Source of the DNA: Erysipelotrichaceae bacterium
GTDB taxonomy: Bacteria; Bacillota_I; Bacilli_A; Erysipelotrichales; Erysipelotrichaceae
NCBI GenBank assembly: GCA_020026035.1
Contig: JAHHRC010000001.1
Location: 16,071-80,070, forward strand
DNA length: 64,000 nt
Direction of reading: 5' to 3'
Each line of letters opens with the position of its first letter. Position 1 is the stretch's first letter. The notes beneath the pieces were generated by a model that made no database searches, was not told the origin of the DNA, and saw only the letters and a program-made list of their open reading frames with translations. Positions 35,399 to 47,137 of the stretch are shown one piece after another. The translations under genes and the position numbers were made by a program.

Positions 35399-36361
35399 GT
35401 TGTAAGTTCGTTTGGAAATAATATATCTTGGACGACGTTTCGTCTCCATGTAGGTTTTACCTACATACTCCCCAATCACACCTATACTTAATAACTGCAA
35501 TCCTCCAAGGAATAGAACAATACATGTAAGTGATGCCCAGCCTTGTACGGTATTGTTGGTTAAATGTCGTACAATTGCCCAAATAATACCCGCAAAGCCA
35601 AACACACTCACCCATGCACCAACTTTGGCAATCAAGTGAATTGGTTCAACCGATAAGTCCGTAATCCCATTGATCGCTAAAGCAATCATCTTCTTCAATG
35701 GATAATGACTTTCTCCAGCCATGCGTTCTTTTCTTGAGTAATACACACTTGTTGAATGGAATCCAATCAGCGGGAACATGCCTCGTAAGAATAGATTCAC
35801 TTCTTCATAGTCTTTAAAATGCTCTAATACGGTATTTGACACCAAACGATAATCGGCGTGGTTGTATACCACTTCTGCCCCTAAATGATTCATCAACTTA
35901 TAAAACGATTGGGCTGAATTCCGTTTAAACCAAGTATCCGTTTCTCTAGAAGATCGAACCCCATAGACAACTTCTGCGCCTTGTAAGTAGGCATCCACCA
36001 TATCTTCCATGGCATGTATGTCATCTTGTCCATCACAGTCAATGGAAATCGTAATATCGCACTGTCCTAATGCTTCCATAAGCCCTGCTAGTACAGCATT
36101 TTGATGTCCTCGATTTCGGGATTGGGAAATGCCAATAAAGCATTCATCTTCTTTACTAAACGAATCAATCAATGACCAAGTCGCATCTTTACTGCCATCA
36201 TTCACAAATAAGATTCGACTCTTTTCACTGATTCGATTCGTATCTTTTAACAATTGTAATTCCGCTTTGAATTGTGGTGCTGTAATTGGTAATACGGCCT
36301 CTTCGTTATAACAAGGAATCACAATCCATAGAGTCGGTTTTTCATTTCTAATACGTTCCAT
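35387..36361 (-). CDS. Polyprenyl-phosphate glycosyltransferase, GT2 family (GtrB/YkcC/ArnC-like)
   Basis: 324 residues. Cytoplasmic GT-A domain with LWIVIPCYNEEAVLP, FVNDGSKDAT, the SIDCDGQDD metal motif (DxD type) and RNRGHQNAV. Two C-terminal membrane helices follow (about 230-290). This architecture transfers a sugar (often glucose) from a nucleotide donor to undecaprenyl phosphate. The product would decorate a wall polymer through a flippase and a GT-C enzyme; neither is in this window. Ribosome site AAAGG; separated from frr by a terminator. Confidence 0.88.
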   Translation of the reverse strand: MERIRNEKPTLWIVIPCYNEEAVLPITAPQFKAELQLLKDTNRISEKSRILFVNDGSKDATWSLIDSFSKEDECFIGISQSRNRGHQNAVLAGLMEALGQCDITISIDCDGQDDIHAMEDMVDAYLQGAEVVYGVRSSRETDTWFKRNSAQSFYKLMNHLGAEVVYNHADYRLVSNTVLEHFKDYEEVNLFLRGMFPLIGFHSTSVYYSRKERMAGESHYPLKKMIALAINGITDLSVEPIHLIAKVGAWVSVFGFAGIIWAIVRHLTNNTVQGWASLTCIVLFLGGLQLLSIGVIGEYVGKTYMETKRRPRYIISKRTYNKDR

Positions 36362-36411
36362 ATGAAATTCCTTTCCACTGTCTCAATTATCCTACAAAAT
36401 CCAGCTTTAAT

Positions 36412-36439
36412 CAAAAAGAAGTGGCCGTAACCACTTCTT
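36412..36439 (-). terminator. Terminator of pyrH-frr
   Basis: Minus-strand 9-bp stem AAGAAGTGG / CCACTTCTT with a 6-nt loop, then TTTG, directly after frr. Confidence 0.85.
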
Positions 36440-36442
36440 GCT

Positions 36443-36991
36443 TTATACCTTAAGTACTTCTGCTTCTTTTGCGCTAGCAAGTTCATCGATGAGCTTTACA
36501 TACTTGTCTGTCACCTTTTGAACTTCTTCTTCCTGACGCTTACGGATATCTTCCGATGTTTCTTCATCTTTCTTGATGTCGTTCATTGCGTCACGACGTA
36601 CATTACGAACTTGTACCTTCGCAGCTTCGGACATTGCCTTAACCTTCTTGACCATTTCCTTACGAACTTCACCTGTAAGCATTGGAACAGTTAGACGAAC
36701 TACCTTCCCATCGTTTTGAGGTGCAATTCCTAGGTCTGCAAGATTTAATGCATGTTCGATGTCCTTAAGACTTGATGGGTCATAAGGCTTGATGACGATT
36801 GTACGTCCTTCTTGAACAGAAATCGAAGCAATTTGCATCAATGGAGTTGCAGATCCGTAATAATCTACATCAATTCCATTTACCATATTTGCATTTGCCA
36901 TACCTGTTCGAACAGTGTTGAGCTCGTTACGTAGGAATTCAACTTTCTCTTCCATTTCTAACTCGCATGATTCAACGATTTCGTAACTCAT
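36443..36991 (-). CDS. frr: Ribosome recycling factor
   Basis: Splits post-termination ribosomes with EF-G. 182 residues. The N-terminus has LRNELNTVRTGMANANMVNGI with the conserved RTG, then IDVDYYGSATPLMQIASI, VVIKPYDPS and NDGKVVRLTVPMLTGEVRKE. The C-terminal helical bundle arm is rich in Lys and Glu. AGGAGG before the ATG. Directly follows pyrH (14 nt); this pair is normally joined to tsf upstream, but not here. Confidence 0.97.
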   Translation of the reverse strand: MSYEIVESCELEMEEKVEFLRNELNTVRTGMANANMVNGIDVDYYGSATPLMQIASISVQEGRTIVIKPYDPSSLKDIEHALNLADLGIAPQNDGKVVRLTVPMLTGEVRKEMVKKVKAMSEAAKVQVRNVRRDAMNDIKKDEETSEDIRKRQEEEVQKVTDKYVKLIDELASAKEAEVLKV

Positions 36992-37005
36992 AAAATTTCC
37001 TCCTG

Positions 37006-37707
37006 TTATTTAATAATGGTGCCAATCTTTTCACCACTTACCGCCCTAACGATATTGCCACTTTCGTTCATGTTAAAGACCATAAGTTCCATCTTATTGT
37101 CCATACACATACTTGTTGCAGTTGAATCCATTACCTGTAGACCCTTGTTTAATAGGTCCATGTAAGTAAGGGTTTCAAACTTAACAGCGTTTGGATCCTT
37201 CTTAGGATCTGCACTGTACACACCATCAACGCCATTTTTCGCCATCAAAATAACATCAGCTTTGATCTCTGATGCACGCAAAGCAGCTGTTGTGTCTGTA
37301 GAGAAATAAGGACTACCTGTTCCTCCACCGAAAATCACAACTGTTCCCTTTTCTAAATGATGCACAGCGCGTCTTTGAATGAATGGTTCAGCAACCTTTG
37401 GCATATCAATTGCTGTTTGCACACGTGTATCCACACCAACTGCCTCTAAAGCAGATTGAATAGCAAGGGCATTGATAATCGTTGCAAGCATTCCCATATA
37501 ATCGCCTTGAACACGGTCAATTCCAATATCAGCGACCGTCTTTCCCCGAATGAAGTTACCTCCACCCACGACAATGGCAATCTCAGTGCCAAGTTTTTGC
37601 GCTTCTTTAATCTCTTCAGCAAGATTGTGAAGAATGTTCGGGTCGAAGTTCTTCTCTGTACCGGAGAGCGCTTCCCCGGAAAGCTTCAATAAGACTCTTT
37701 TATACAT
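37006..37707 (-). CDS. pyrH: UMP kinase
   Basis: Hexameric amino-acid-kinase-fold enzyme phosphorylating UMP to UDP, feeding pyrimidine nucleotides and UDP-sugars. 233 residues from ATG 37707, selected because of AGAGGAAAG upstream and the canonical [16 protein letters not shown] start; a longer frame is rejected. Motifs: [37 protein letters not shown] and [15 protein letters not shown]. Its own extended -10 box is at 37735-37740, so pyrH-frr is an independent unit from the pilus operon. Confidence 0.97.
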   Translation of the reverse strand: MYKRVLLKLSGEALSGTEKNFDPNILHNLAEEIKEAQKLGTEIAIVVGGGNFIRGKTVADIGIDRVQGDYMGMLATIINALAIQSALEAVGVDTRVQTAIDMPKVAEPFIQRRAVHHLEKGTVVIFGGGTGSPYFSTDTTAALRASEIKADVILMAKNGVDGVYSADPKKDPNAVKFETLTYMDLLNKGLQVMDSTATSMCMDNKMELMVFNMNESGNIVRAVSGEKIGTIIK

Positions 37708-37734
37708 ATTTGTCTTTCCTCTCATTCTTTTCCC

Positions 37735-37740
37735 ATTATA
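37735..37740 (-). promoter_or_regulatory. Extended -10 promoter of pyrH-frr
   Basis: Minus-strand TGC-TATAAT, 28 bp upstream of the pyrH ATG; -35 weak. Confidence 0.6.
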
Positions 37741-37786
37741 GCATTCAAACATTTTCTTTCCTAATCTTTTTCGACATTTCGCCAAT

Positions 37787-37808
37787 GAAAAAGAACACCT
37801 CAGTGCTC
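37787..37808 (-). terminator. Terminator at the end of the pilus operon
   Basis: Minus-strand stem GAGCAC / GTGTTC with a 4-nt loop followed by TTTTTC. The giant pilin's stop codon is within the hairpin. Confidence 0.7.
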
Positions 37809-40800
37809 TTCTTCATCTGTGATTTCGTTTTCAACAGGGCCAGCCTCTTCAATCGCTTTCTCTTCTTCATTAGCGACCGGTTCAGCTTCCATCTTGACTT
37901 CTTCAGCCTCTTCAAAATATTGATTGATGTCAACATTTTCAAGTTTCTTAGCATAGCCATCCATGAATGCTTGCCATGTTGGATCTTCGAACTTGTTACG
38001 CATCTCTTCAACGAGTTGATTTAATTCAGCCACTTTTTCAGCAGTAACAATTTCTTCAAACTTCTTATTCATTTCTTCCAATTGTTCTACCGTCGGAAGA
38101 TTCTCAAGATTCGTAAACAACTCCGTATTCGCAGCCTTAAATGCATCAAAGCTATATCCATCAATCGGATACGCATTAGCTACATCAAGTATCTTTTGAA
38201 CATTCTCATTGTATAACTCACGTATCACATCCACGTCATACGATTCTGCTGGGTAATCGCGTTCAATTGCACGTTCAACATCTTCTAATACAAACGGACG
38301 CGCATTTACTTTGAATGTCAAACTGGATAACACATTTACGATTTTTCCATCCCAAGTTTGTACTTCATCTGTTTGATATTCTAGCTTAATTGATTTTTCA
38401 TCAACCTTCTGTTCTTCGTTATAGATATTTAAATACATCTTACCGATTACACTTTGATCAAAAATAAACCGCGTATTTTCTGTATTTAGTGTATACGTAT
38501 ATACATCTCCATCTAGTTTTTTAGAAAAACTTGGAATTGGTTGGCTATTATCAAATGTCAAATAGTCGTCTTTCTCCGGGAATAATCCATATTGACCAAT
38601 CTTAACAGTTCCTTTTGCGTCAAATACATTCTGATCCACTAAGTTCAATTTCCCAATTGGGTAGTTGAATTGCTTTTTGAAATATTTTGGATTCACAATT
38701 TCTTTTCCGATATCCGTATGCACAGAATACTCTTTATCCCATTTTGACCAGCTTAATAGCGTTCCACTGAACCCCTTTACTTCATAAACAAAATCAGCTA
38801 GATCATAATATTTTCCATCATCGGAATATCTATTCCAATTCCTTTCAACTGAAATACGAAGTGGGATGTAATTTTTCTTCAAACTCCAACCAATTGCATC
38901 TGTAGCCACATTGCATTTATACTGCGTTTTTAACGAATTGAATTTCAGTGTATATTTCTCTTTTGTATATAGCCTTATAATGTCTTCACTCATCATTTCA
39001 CAATCAAGATATACATCCGATAGTGTCACTCGATCTACATATCCATCATTCGAAATATACGCAAGATTGATTGACTGAGCTAACACATAGTTTCCATCTC
39101 TATGTGGTTCATGTCCTAAATCAATTTTTTCAATAAATACGTTCTTACCACGAAGTTCTGGATGATCTAGATGATAATTTCCGTACAACGGAATCTGTAA
39201 GTCTCCAAAATATCCCATTGGGAATCCATTAATTAACTTACTATACGGAACATATCTTTGATTTCCTTCATTAAACGTCCGCGTATAGCCATCTACATTC
39301 CATAACTCATCATTCAGAACTTCCACATTCGCACTGAATAATCCCCTAGATTCATCTTGTTCCAATTGTTCAGATAGGTTCACTTCATAATTGTAGTTAT
39401 TCCCATTTTTTTGCATTGTTCCACGATAGCTAAATGGCACATAGTTTTTATGTTTATAGTGACCGTTATATACATAACAATAGTTATTCGAAATATTTGG
39501 TGTTCCATTAACTTCATAAACAAAACCATCTAATCGGGATTCCTCCGGATGATTTATATCACCAATCGCGAAACAATTCTTAGTTGTGGAATTCGGTTCC
39601 AAGCGATATACGAATCCGGTATACATTACAATCTCGTTCAATGAAACAGGATTCATTTCCGTATTTGCATAACTACAATCAATCTCTCCTTCGTTATTGA
39701 CTGCAAAGCCAATCGCAAACGCTCTATTATTATTCGGAAGTACATCAAGTTTTGCAGTAACAGAACAATTTGAAATCCGTTTCTCATTGTATGCAACAAA
39801 ACCAATCGCATCCGTTCCTTTATTACCAATACTCATTAAGGTATACAAATCCCCTACAGAAGCATCTCGTATTTGATTCAATTGCGATTTCAATTGTTTC
39901 TTAAGATCATCTTTCTGATCACCATACGCAAGCTTTGAGTACATACCAATTAATTCATTTGGTTCATAAATCATATGAATTGGAATATTTTTATTTGTAG
40001 AACCGTCAATGCCACCTTTGTATGTATAGGTATTCAAGTCAAAGTATTTACTTAAGTAAGTTTCAAACAGTTCTTTATTACTAAATAACTGACATCCACT
40101 CATTATACCGGCATTCGTTTTCACTGCACCAACTTTACCAACCAAAGAATTTACAATGTCCACATTCTCGACGTTTCCATCATTTCGTTCCAATAGACCA
40201 TTCTCTTTCATTACCGAATGCACAATGGATGGTTGCGATTTCATCCCTTTTATCGTTCCAAAGTTTGTGTTTGCAATTCCACTATTCAAAACCAAACACT
40301 CTTCAACAAGCGGATTTACAATTTCACCGCGATTTGTTTCTACAATCCCATAAGCAAGCGTAGAAGAATCCGTATATTGTATTGAACTAACTTCCGTTTC
40401 TTTCCATGTCTTTGTGGCATACAAGTTAGATGATCCGATGTTTCTAACCCTGCAATTCTGAATCGAATTCATGTTTTCTCTTGCAATACCATACGTAACT
40501 TTCATCTTATTTTCCGTATTGATATTGAATTGTCCACCACCATTGAACTGAACCGTTTCCGCATTCGTCCCCGAAACTTCACAGAAATCAATGATTCCTT
40601 CATTCGATTCAACAATACCATTCGTCACAATCATTTCTTTCGATGGATTCGTATTCCAAACATGACAATTACGTATCGTACCGTTTTGCCCATTCAAATT
40701 CGCAATTCCACTTACCGCATTCGAATTGACATAGTTACAGTTCTCAATTAAACCAGCATTATCACCAACAACACCAGCCCCAGTACTCTTACACCCAACA

Positions 40801-43800
40801 AAATTAAAGTTCTTTACCGTACCTTTATTATTACCAACAAATGCTTGTTGTAAGCCTTTGATGTCATAGCTAGAGAAAGGCTTTTGACCGCTACCCGCAT
40901 AACTACCATCTAACGTACAAGCAACATCCTTTAACATACCTACGTTACTTAAATCTAAGTCCACGGTTTGATGAATGGTTATAGCTTCATTTGTTAACAA
41001 GGTATCTTGGTTACTATTTTGTAACGCAACTAATTGCTCGTATTGTTCTTTATGACGAATCTCAAAATACGTTTTCGGTTCTTTTTCATCTACCGACACC
41101 GATTTCGCGAGATATGGAACATACATAAAGAGTGCTGTGTCGTTCCCATTCCATTTGAAGACAATTTTCATTTCTTCAGGTTTATCACTCATCTTAAAGT
41201 ATTGACGTTCAATTGATAACTTCGTCCATTCTTTCGGCAACTTATACATAAGGTATTGACGATTTAAATCACCCTTCGATTTCGCTTTAATTTCATTCAC
41301 AATTCCCTGTTGTAGATTATCTTCCACCCTGGAAGCTACATCATGAATACTATTCCCAGCGCCAACTAACTTAAGAGCTTGATCACCAATTTTTACGACA
41401 TTCTCGTTTCCAGCTTCATTTTTAGTATAGTTTTCATGAACAACTAACACATACCCCCATTCAACGTTATTTTTTATGCCTTTTTCCTGGTTGAATGTGT
41501 TTTGAATATGTACTTTTTCGTTGTTAATATTCGCTTTATCGTCTTTGCGGTTGCTGAGCCAACCATCGAAATAATACTGATCACCAATCTTTTCGTAGTA
41601 CACAAGTCCATATGCTACATCGACCTTTCCACCCATAATCCAGTCGCCAACATGCATACCTCCCTTGTCACTATCTTTTGGTAATCCTGTTTTGTTTACA
41701 GTTTTGAATGGATAGTGCATCGTTTCATTCCCATTCGCATTTGTATATTCATGGTATGGTCTTGAGTCATTTTTCTCTTTGAACTCTTTTCCATCTTTGT
41801 CTTTCACCAGTTCATCGTACGAACAAGCTTTATACGCATTCGCCAAAGATTCTTGAATGACAGTATTTCCAAAGGCATTACGATTATCAGCGTTCATGTA
41901 TGAATTTAAAGGACCAGAATTGAAAATAGCCAAAATAGCCTCTAATTTATTCGTTAAGTCACCTTCATCTTCTACCTTTTCCACAAACGAACCAACCAAC
42001 ATTCCTAAATGGAAATCGTTTGCATACTTTTGTTTTGATTCGCCAAATACATTTCCTACAAAATAACTATCCTGTATTTTAATATCTTTGTTATGTGCTT
42101 CAAGTGCACCAACAAGTCCACCTGCTCCAACGAATTCTTTGAATGAATTAGTTGGTTTTTCTAATCCTTCATCTTCCAATAACTTCGAATTTCCAACTTG
42201 AATGGATGCCGTTGAATAACAATTATTCACATTTAGATAAGATACATTACCGTGCAATCTACCAATCAATCCACCAGCAAAGTTTCCACCTTCAATATTC
42301 ATACAATCATCATTATTGTATTCGATGATTTCTTTATCTTTGATTGGATGATTGAAACGTTTTGCATCAAGCGCACCACTCGAATAACTATTTTCAATCG
42401 TTAGACTTGTATTATTCCCACGTACTTTCGCAACTAAACCACCAGATACGTTTCTTGCTCTCATACGAATCGACGCAAAGGAATCTTTAATAGACACATT
42501 TGCATTATCCACCATTCCAATAAGACCACCAGTGAATCGACCAGTCATTTGATTGTTTTCATAGTGTTCTAGATCACTTGCATACACACCACATTGATCA
42601 ATCGTAACATTTCCGCCATCTGCTACGTATCCAATGAAAGATCCAACCGATGTTTTAGAACCAATCACCTTTTTCTTATTATCAATTTCACTTGTTCCTA
42701 AGATTAGAACAGGATTCTCTATGAGGACATTCTCTAGTTTTACATTTCCTTTTACACACCCAAATAAGCCCGAACCGTAAGAAACAGGAACATTCTCAAG
42801 ATTCAACGCTGTCTTATAGAATTCAAATTCATGTAAGACGTTCTTATTTCCATGAACCGTTAAATCTTGAGAGACTTTGATTGGTAAGAACTTATCTGCT
42901 TGTTCTTTCGTTTTACCTTTTCCATCAAATGGATAAACAACCACTTTTGCTTGTTTATTTGTTTGTGTTTTTTTCACTTTTTCCACAAAGCTATTAACGT
43001 CTTCCTGTGCATCGTTTGGTTTCTTCCAATACAACGGATTCACGAGTTCTACCTGATGGCGTTTTAGTGTATCAAAGTTAACATTCGATACTTCTTCACT
43101 CAAATTCTGTAAGTGACGAACATTGGTAATATAAATCTTGTTGTCATCGATTGAATCAAACGCGGAATTCATCTTCACAACCTTTGCACAAGGTAATGAT
43201 TTCTTTCCGTTTTTGTCTTGTCCTTCTAAAACCAATCGCACTTCTACATCCATTCCTGGTGTGAAGTTTTCAATATCAAACAAGTTTCCAAAGTGTCCGT
43301 TCTTTTTTGTAATGGTATCTAACGTAATCGTCGCTTGATTCTCTTTTACCTCAATGTATTCAGATAATTTTTCTTTCGGCACATTTATATCAACAAACTT
43401 TGACTTCTTATCATTTGCGATCCGTGCCTGTACGTTTACAACATTAAGCTTTGAAAAGGTGGAATCTTCAAGTTTTACTTCTACTCGTAAGGTTTCATCA
43501 TTCATAACCTTTACCGTTGGTTGAATTGATACCCCACGATCTTGTTTCAAAGTTTCTCCACCATAGTAACCAATGATCCATTGTTTGCCATCTTTCTTAT
43601 GGTTTCTTGCCTTCTTACGAACATCAGACTCTTCCATCTTTCGAATGCGATCTAAATACGTATAGTCATCAAAGCCCATTGTATTATCCGTATAGAATAC
43701 CCCATGGACAAATCCTGTATCCTTACATACTTCTATAATATAGTGTTGGTCTTTACGAATTGTTTCATCAATGGACCCAAACGGCAAAATAGATGGAACG

Positions 43801-44114
43801 TTTCCCTTTCCATCGTATTTGATATATGACACTGTTTCATCTTCACTTGCATCACTTGGTATAGGATTACAGAGCTCATAGGAATCGTGATTTACCCAAT
43901 CCTTCCCATTTGCAAGCTGGGCACTTATTTCATTTTGAGCCGTAATGAAAATAGAACGCGCCGTATCGTTCATTTCTTTTAGTTTTAACTTTCTTTGATA
44001 CGTAAAGATTGACACAAACCCAATGGACGCAAGAATCATCGTAATTGCGACTACGATCAATACTTCACCAAGTGTGTATCCCTTTTTCGCATTTCTATTT
44101 CCAAATACTCTCAT
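37800..44114 (-). CDS. Giant modular type IV prepilin (2104 residues, GLUG-like repeats)
   Basis: A class III prepilin leader (GNRNAKKG, cleavage after Gly12) precedes a classic hydrophobic helix [20 protein letters not shown] with Glu at mature position 5. Everything after residue about 50 is surface-exposed. About 490-700, 1070-1340 and 1430-1550 contain repeated GLUG-like units ([68 protein letters not shown]). These probably fold as a long beta-solenoid. Residues about 1960-2070 form a helical FIVAR-like segment, and the C-terminus is an acidic tail. No LPxTG is present. Typical pilins have 120-200 residues. As the last gene of a complete pilus operon it is probably a tip or shaft-displayed adhesin. 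Start: ATG 44114 with AGGGTG upstream, rather than the GTG 12 nt earlier inside that site. Confidence 0.85.
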   Translation of the reverse strand: MRVFGNRNAKKGYTLGEVLIVVAITMILASIGFVSIFTYQRKLKLKEMNDTARSIFITAQNEISAQLANGKDWVNHDSYELCNPIPSDASEDETVSYIKYDGKGNVPSILPFGSIDETIRKDQHYIIEVCKDTGFVHGVFYTDNTMGFDDYTYLDRIRKMEESDVRKKARNHKKDGKQWIIGYYGGETLKQDRGVSIQPTVKVMNDETLRVEVKLEDSTFSKLNVVNVQARIANDKKSKFVDINVPKEKLSEYIEVKENQATITLDTITKKNGHFGNLFDIENFTPGMDVEVRLVLEGQDKNGKKSLPCAKVVKMNSAFDSIDDNKIYITNVRHLQNLSEEVSNVNFDTLKRHQVELVNPLYWKKPNDAQEDVNSFVEKVKKTQTNKQAKVVVYPFDGKGKTKEQADKFLPIKVSQDLTVHGNKNVLHEFEFYKTALNLENVPVSYGSGLFGCVKGNVKLENVLIENPVLILGTSEIDNKKKVIGSKTSVGSFIGYVADGGNVTIDQCGVYASDLEHYENNQMTGRFTGGLIGMVDNANVSIKDSFASIRMRARNVSGGLVAKVRGNNTSLTIENSYSSGALDAKRFNHPIKDKEIIEYNNDDCMNIEGGNFAGGLIGRLHGNVSYLNVNNCYSTASIQVGNSKLLEDEGLEKPTNSFKEFVGAGGLVGALEAHNKDIKIQDSYFVGNVFGESKQKYANDFHLGMLVGSFVEKVEDEGDLTNKLEAILAIFNSGPLNSYMNADNRNAFGNTVIQESLANAYKACSYDELVKDKDGKEFKEKNDSRPYHEYTNANGNETMHYPFKTVNKTGLPKDSDKGGMHVGDWIMGGKVDVAYGLVYYEKIGDQYYFDGWLSNRKDDKANINNEKVHIQNTFNQEKGIKNNVEWGYVLVVHENYTKNEAGNENVVKIGDQALKLVGAGNSIHDVASRVEDNLQQGIVNEIKAKSKGDLNRQYLMYKLPKEWTKLSIERQYFKMSDKPEEMKIVFKWNGNDTALFMYVPYLAKSVSVDEKEPKTYFEIRHKEQYEQLVALQNSNQDTLLTNEAITIHQTVDLDLSNVGMLKDVACTLDGSYAGSGQKPFSSYDIKGLQQAFVGNNKGTVKNFNFVGCKSTGAGVVGDNAGLIENCNYVNSNAVSGIANLNGQNGTIRNCHVWNTNPSKEMIVTNGIVESNEGIIDFCEVSGTNAETVQFNGGGQFNINTENKMKVTYGIARENMNSIQNCRVRNIGSSNLYATKTWKETEVSSIQYTDSSTLAYGIVETNRGEIVNPLVEECLVLNSGIANTNFGTIKGMKSQPSIVHSVMKENGLLERNDGNVENVDIVNSLVGKVGAVKTNAGIMSGCQLFSNKELFETYLSKYFDLNTYTYKGGIDGSTNKNIPIHMIYEPNELIGMYSKLAYGDQKDDLKKQLKSQLNQIRDASVGDLYTLMSIGNKGTDAIGFVAYNEKRISNCSVTAKLDVLPNNNRAFAIGFAVNNEGEIDCSYANTEMNPVSLNEIVMYTGFVYRLEPNSTTKNCFAIGDINHPEESRLDGFVYEVNGTPNISNNYCYVYNGHYKHKNYVPFSYRGTMQKNGNNYNYEVNLSEQLEQDESRGLFSANVEVLNDELWNVDGYTRTFNEGNQRYVPYSKLINGFPMGYFGDLQIPLYGNYHLDHPELRGKNVFIEKIDLGHEPHRDGNYVLAQSINLAYISNDGYVDRVTLSDVYLDCEMMSEDIIRLYTKEKYTLKFNSLKTQYKCNVATDAIGWSLKKNYIPLRISVERNWNRYSDDGKYYDLADFVYEVKGFSGTLLSWSKWDKEYSVHTDIGKEIVNPKYFKKQFNYPIGKLNLVDQNVFDAKGTVKIGQYGLFPEKDDYLTFDNSQPIPSFSKKLDGDVYTYTLNTENTRFIFDQSVIGKMYLNIYNEEQKVDEKSIKLEYQTDEVQTWDGKIVNVLSSLTFKVNARPFVLEDVERAIERDYPAESYDVDVIRELYNENVQKILDVANAYPIDGYSFDAFKAANTELFTNLENLPTVEQLEEMNKKFEEIVTAEKVAELNQLVEEMRNKFEDPTWQAFMDGYAKKLENVDINQYFEEAEEVKMEAEPVANEEEKAIEEAGPVENEITDEEEH

Positions 44115-44149
44115 ATATAAATTCACCCTATCTAGATGTTTGTAGTTTT

Positions 44150-44710
44150 TTAATCTCTTTGAATTCTAAGACCAGATAAGTCTTTTACTCCTTCAACGGT
44201 TTCATAGTAGGTAACTTGCATACTAGCATGTACATCTTCTTCACTTGCGTCCATACTCACTGTACTTACAATGCAACGATATGGACCTTCAGAAAGATTC
44301 TTTAAAATCCGTTTGAAGTTTTCATAATTGTTTGTCGTAAACGATATATTCGCATTTCTTCGAACAATCGAACCTTCTAATTCTGGTTCATTCCAAGAAA
44401 TACTCACATTCTTCGCACTTGTATTCAATGCAAGATTAATCGCATTGATTTCATTTGCTTGGTTGTTGTATTTCAGGATTTCTCCTTTGTATTGGTCTTT
44501 GTTTTGGGCAATAGCCGTTTTCATCTTCGCAAGATGCATGGCCTTTGCTTGTTCAAGATCCATTTCTTCTTGAATGGAATCAACATCATACAGTTCCATT
44601 TGATGCTTAAAGTCAATGTAGGCTACTTTGTAATAAAACGTTCCTAACAACATAATCGTAAATACCAGCAACAATAACTTTTCACGATTCGTAAATTCAT
44701 GATTCATCAT
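44150..44710 (-). CDS. pilO: PilO-like type IV pilus alignment protein
   Basis: 186 residues. A short cytoplasmic N-terminus with NREKLLLLVFTIMLLGTFYY as the single membrane helix is followed by a coiled-coil stretch (about 45-80). The C-terminal ferredoxin-like domain (INAINLALN ... ISFTTNNYENFKRILKNLSEG) matches the PilO fold. Together with PilN and PilM it links the pilus motor to the membrane. Starts at the pilN stop (TAATG). Function rests on topology and position, because sequence similarity in this family is weak. Confidence 0.75.
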   Translation of the reverse strand: MMNHEFTNREKLLLLVFTIMLLGTFYYKVAYIDFKHQMELYDVDSIQEEMDLEQAKAMHLAKMKTAIAQNKDQYKGEILKYNNQANEINAINLALNTSAKNVSISWNEPELEGSIVRRNANISFTTNNYENFKRILKNLSEGPYRCIVSTVSMDASEEDVHASMQVTYYETVEGVKDLSGLRIQRD

Positions 44711-45342
44711 TACTCTTGCCCTCCATTTACTTCTTCAACTACCTTTTCACCATATTCAATCACAAAGGTCGCATAGACATCATTCTCATTCCCACTTTGT
44801 TCACAAGAAGTTGTTGTTACCGAACAATAGCGATTGCGATGATCATTTTGCATCAAACGCAAGACTTCACTCACCTTTGCGATCGTTGTCTTTTCTGTAT
44901 TTACAACAATGCTAGAACCATCTACCCGAATCGATCGAACTTCCATCTTTCCAATGACATCTTCCTCTACCATTGCAAATACATCCAACTTATTTGGTTG
45001 TAAGATTTCATCTTCTCGTAAATACCATTCCGATACCATTTCGTATTCAGACTTAATGGCGTTATATTCTTCATTGTTTTCTTTCAAGACATTTAAGCTT
45101 TGAACTTCTTTTTCATAAAGCATCTGTGCTTGTTTGATTTCTTGCATTGGTTCAATAATCGCAAACTTTGTAAAGATGCCTAATACCACAACAAATACCG
45201 CAAACCACTTAATGGCATTCTTATTCTCTTTCTCACTTACATTGTGAACTAAGTTAATCTTTGTCTTCGTTGGATATTTATTCATCGCTTTGCCAACGGA
45301 CAATTCCTTATTTAGGAAATGTTTCTTATTGTTTTGACTCAT
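44710..45342 (-). CDS. pilN: PilN-like type IV pilus assembly protein
   Basis: 210 residues. A cytoplasmic tail contains INLVHNV, resembling the INLLP-type motif by which PilN binds PilM. A membrane helix (WFAVFVVVLGIFTKFAII, about 46-63), a coiled coil, and a small periplasm-side-type domain (VFAMVEEDVIGKMEVRSIRV ... SVTTTSC) follow. Lies between pilM and pilO, the usual order. Confidence 0.78.
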   Translation of the reverse strand: MSQNNKKHFLNKELSVGKAMNKYPTKTKINLVHNVSEKENKNAIKWFAVFVVVLGIFTKFAIIEPMQEIKQAQMLYEKEVQSLNVLKENNEEYNAIKSEYEMVSEWYLREDEILQPNKLDVFAMVEEDVIGKMEVRSIRVDGSSIVVNTEKTTIAKVSEVLRLMQNDHRNRYCSVTTTSCEQSGNENDVYATFVIEYGEKVVEEVNGGQE

Positions 45343-45351
45343 AAAAACCCC

Positions 45352-46344
45352 CTAAAGATTCCAAAGAACACCAAGTGCAGCTGGGGCATTGCACAATGCC
45401 TGCTTGATTCCAGCATCCTTGCTCAACATATGTAAATCAACTAGTTGTAGTGGCACAATCGCTTGCATGGCATCAAACATACAATGCAAATTCGCACCTC
45501 CACCAACAACATACATCGTCTCTAATGTATTCTCTCTTTTTTGATACGTATAATAGTTCACAGCGCGCATTGCCGAAATCGCAATCCCATTGCATTCTTC
45601 CACAATCGCTTCCTGTTCTAAGATGCCATCGGTATTTTGCATCAAACAATGCATTGCGACATGTTCATCCATTCCTAAGACATCACTTGCTTTTTCTACT
45701 AAGCTGCTAACACCTTGTTCAATCTCACGATTCAACTCAAAGATTCCCTTGTGATACAAGTTAATCCGTGTAGAAACATACCCTAAATCCATGATTGCAT
45801 AATCCTGGTTCATATTTGATTGGTTTAAGGTTTGCATCAAATTACTATAGGCAAGACACTCCGGTAACGCTTCTACTAGCTTTAATCCAGCTAACTTAAA
45901 CATATAGGCATACTTATCCATAAGCACAATTGAAACAGCAACTGCTAGTAAATCCATTTCAACCACCTTACCAGATTCATCTTCCACAAGTTCTACCATC
46001 CGATAGTCATATAAGAAATCTTGCTTATCTCCTGGAATAAAATCCTTAAACTCATATGGTAAATTCACTGCAAGCTGAGAAGCATTCATCGCTGGCATTC
46101 GAATGCGACGAATATACACCGCATCATCTGGCACAACGAAGGACACTTTTTTGCTTGCAAAATGATACTTCTTAAATAGTTCTTTTAGGAAATCTGCCAT
46201 TGCTTCAAAGGCAATAATTTCACCATTACGAACCATATTCAAAGGAACATCTTCCACAACACATTGCACAAGCTCATTCCCTTTCATTTCTACGATCTTG
46301 ATCAAACGATTGCCAATCTCAATCCCAATTGAAGTCTTTGCCAT
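45352..46344 (-). CDS. pilM: Type IV pilus assembly ATPase-like protein PilM
   Basis: 330 residues, actin/FtsA-like fold. The N-terminal SIGIEIGNRLIKIVEM is the phosphate-1 loop, KVSFVVPDDAVYIRRIRMP is typical of PilM, AIMDLGYVSTRINLYHKG is the phosphate-2 loop and VVGGGANL is the adenosine motif. Cytoplasmic partner of PilN. Good AGGAGGT ribosome site. Confidence 0.9.
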   Translation of the reverse strand: MAKTSIGIEIGNRLIKIVEMKGNELVQCVVEDVPLNMVRNGEIIAFEAMADFLKELFKKYHFASKKVSFVVPDDAVYIRRIRMPAMNASQLAVNLPYEFKDFIPGDKQDFLYDYRMVELVEDESGKVVEMDLLAVAVSIVLMDKYAYMFKLAGLKLVEALPECLAYSNLMQTLNQSNMNQDYAIMDLGYVSTRINLYHKGIFELNREIEQGVSSLVEKASDVLGMDEHVAMHCLMQNTDGILEQEAIVEECNGIAISAMRAVNYYTYQKRENTLETMYVVGGGANLHCMFDAMQAIVPLQLVDLHMLSKDAGIKQALCNAPAALGVLWNL

Positions 46345-46354
46345 AACTTACCTC

Positions 46355-47134
46355 CTATATGAACAATCCAAGATACCAACTCAACACATACGACCCATAC
46401 AGTAACGTCAAATACGTCGCTATACTAATCGATGGTCCAAACGGAATCTTTGAATTCTTAAGTACCACTACAAACACTAAACCAATCAAACATGACACAA
46501 ATAAATTCAGAAACGATAGCCCCATACCAAGATACAAGCCAACCATAAAGAACAGCTTAATATCTCCGCCACCCATTCCTTCTTTCTTTGCGACAAGTTC
46601 AAACAACAAGGTAATCCCCAACATCAAACCACTTACCACAAAGCCACCAAGTAGCCCTGTCTTCAGTTGTTCAAGCAAAGGTTCACCCATTAAAAAACAC
46701 GTCAAGAACCAAACAACAATCCCACTCACAATATATCCATCGGGAATCTCATATGTCTTAAAATCCACAATCGATAACCCAAACAAGATACATACCAAAC
46801 ACAAATATCTAAGACACAAAACACTCAATCCAAACCGATTCACAATGCCCATAAACAAGCATCCAAGTAACACTTCCCCAAACAAACAACTACTTGGAAT
46901 CTTATTCCCACAATTCGAACACTTGCCCTTATTCCATACATACGAAACAATCGGAATTAAATCCTTCGCACCTAATTCATGCCCACAAGAATCACACTTT
47001 GAATGTCCATGAACCCAATCCTTCTTACTTGCAATACGATCTGCTTGACATGTAAGAAAGCTTGCAAAGATCGAACCCAACACAAATGAGACGAAAAGTA
47101 GATACCCTCTTGTATATACATCCAACAATTCCAT
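46355..47134 (-). CDS. pilD: Prepilin peptidase/N-methyltransferase
   Basis: 259-residue membrane protease (A24 family) that cleaves prepilins and methylates the new N-terminus. Contains the N-terminal zinc-binding tetracysteine loop (CDSCG ... CSNCG). Two catalytic aspartates are seen: the DFKTYEIPD motif and the GMGGGDIK motif. Eight or so membrane segments. Presence inside the operon means that all prepilins here can be processed locally. Confidence 0.95.
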   Translation of the reverse strand: MELLDVYTRGYLLFVSFVLGSIFASFLTCQADRIASKKDWVHGHSKCDSCGHELGAKDLIPIVSYVWNKGKCSNCGNKIPSSCLFGEVLLGCLFMGIVNRFGLSVLCLRYLCLVCILFGLSIVDFKTYEIPDGYIVSGIVVWFLTCFLMGEPLLEQLKTGLLGGFVVSGLMLGITLLFELVAKKEGMGGGDIKLFFMVGLYLGMGLSFLNLFVSCLIGLVFVVVLKNSKIPFGPSISIATYLTLLYGSYVLSWYLGLFI

Positions 47135-47137
47135 ACA

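Noticed and set aside
37745..38011. Lysine-rich frame on the minus strand at the end of the giant pilin
   Set aside because: It overlaps the acidic tail of the giant pilin in another frame and crosses the terminator; composition is an artefact of the GAA/AAG-rich tail.
46359..47012. 217-codon plus-strand frame opposite pilD
   Set aside because: Long only because of codon bias on the opposite strand. pilD has complete catalytic motifs and fits the operon.
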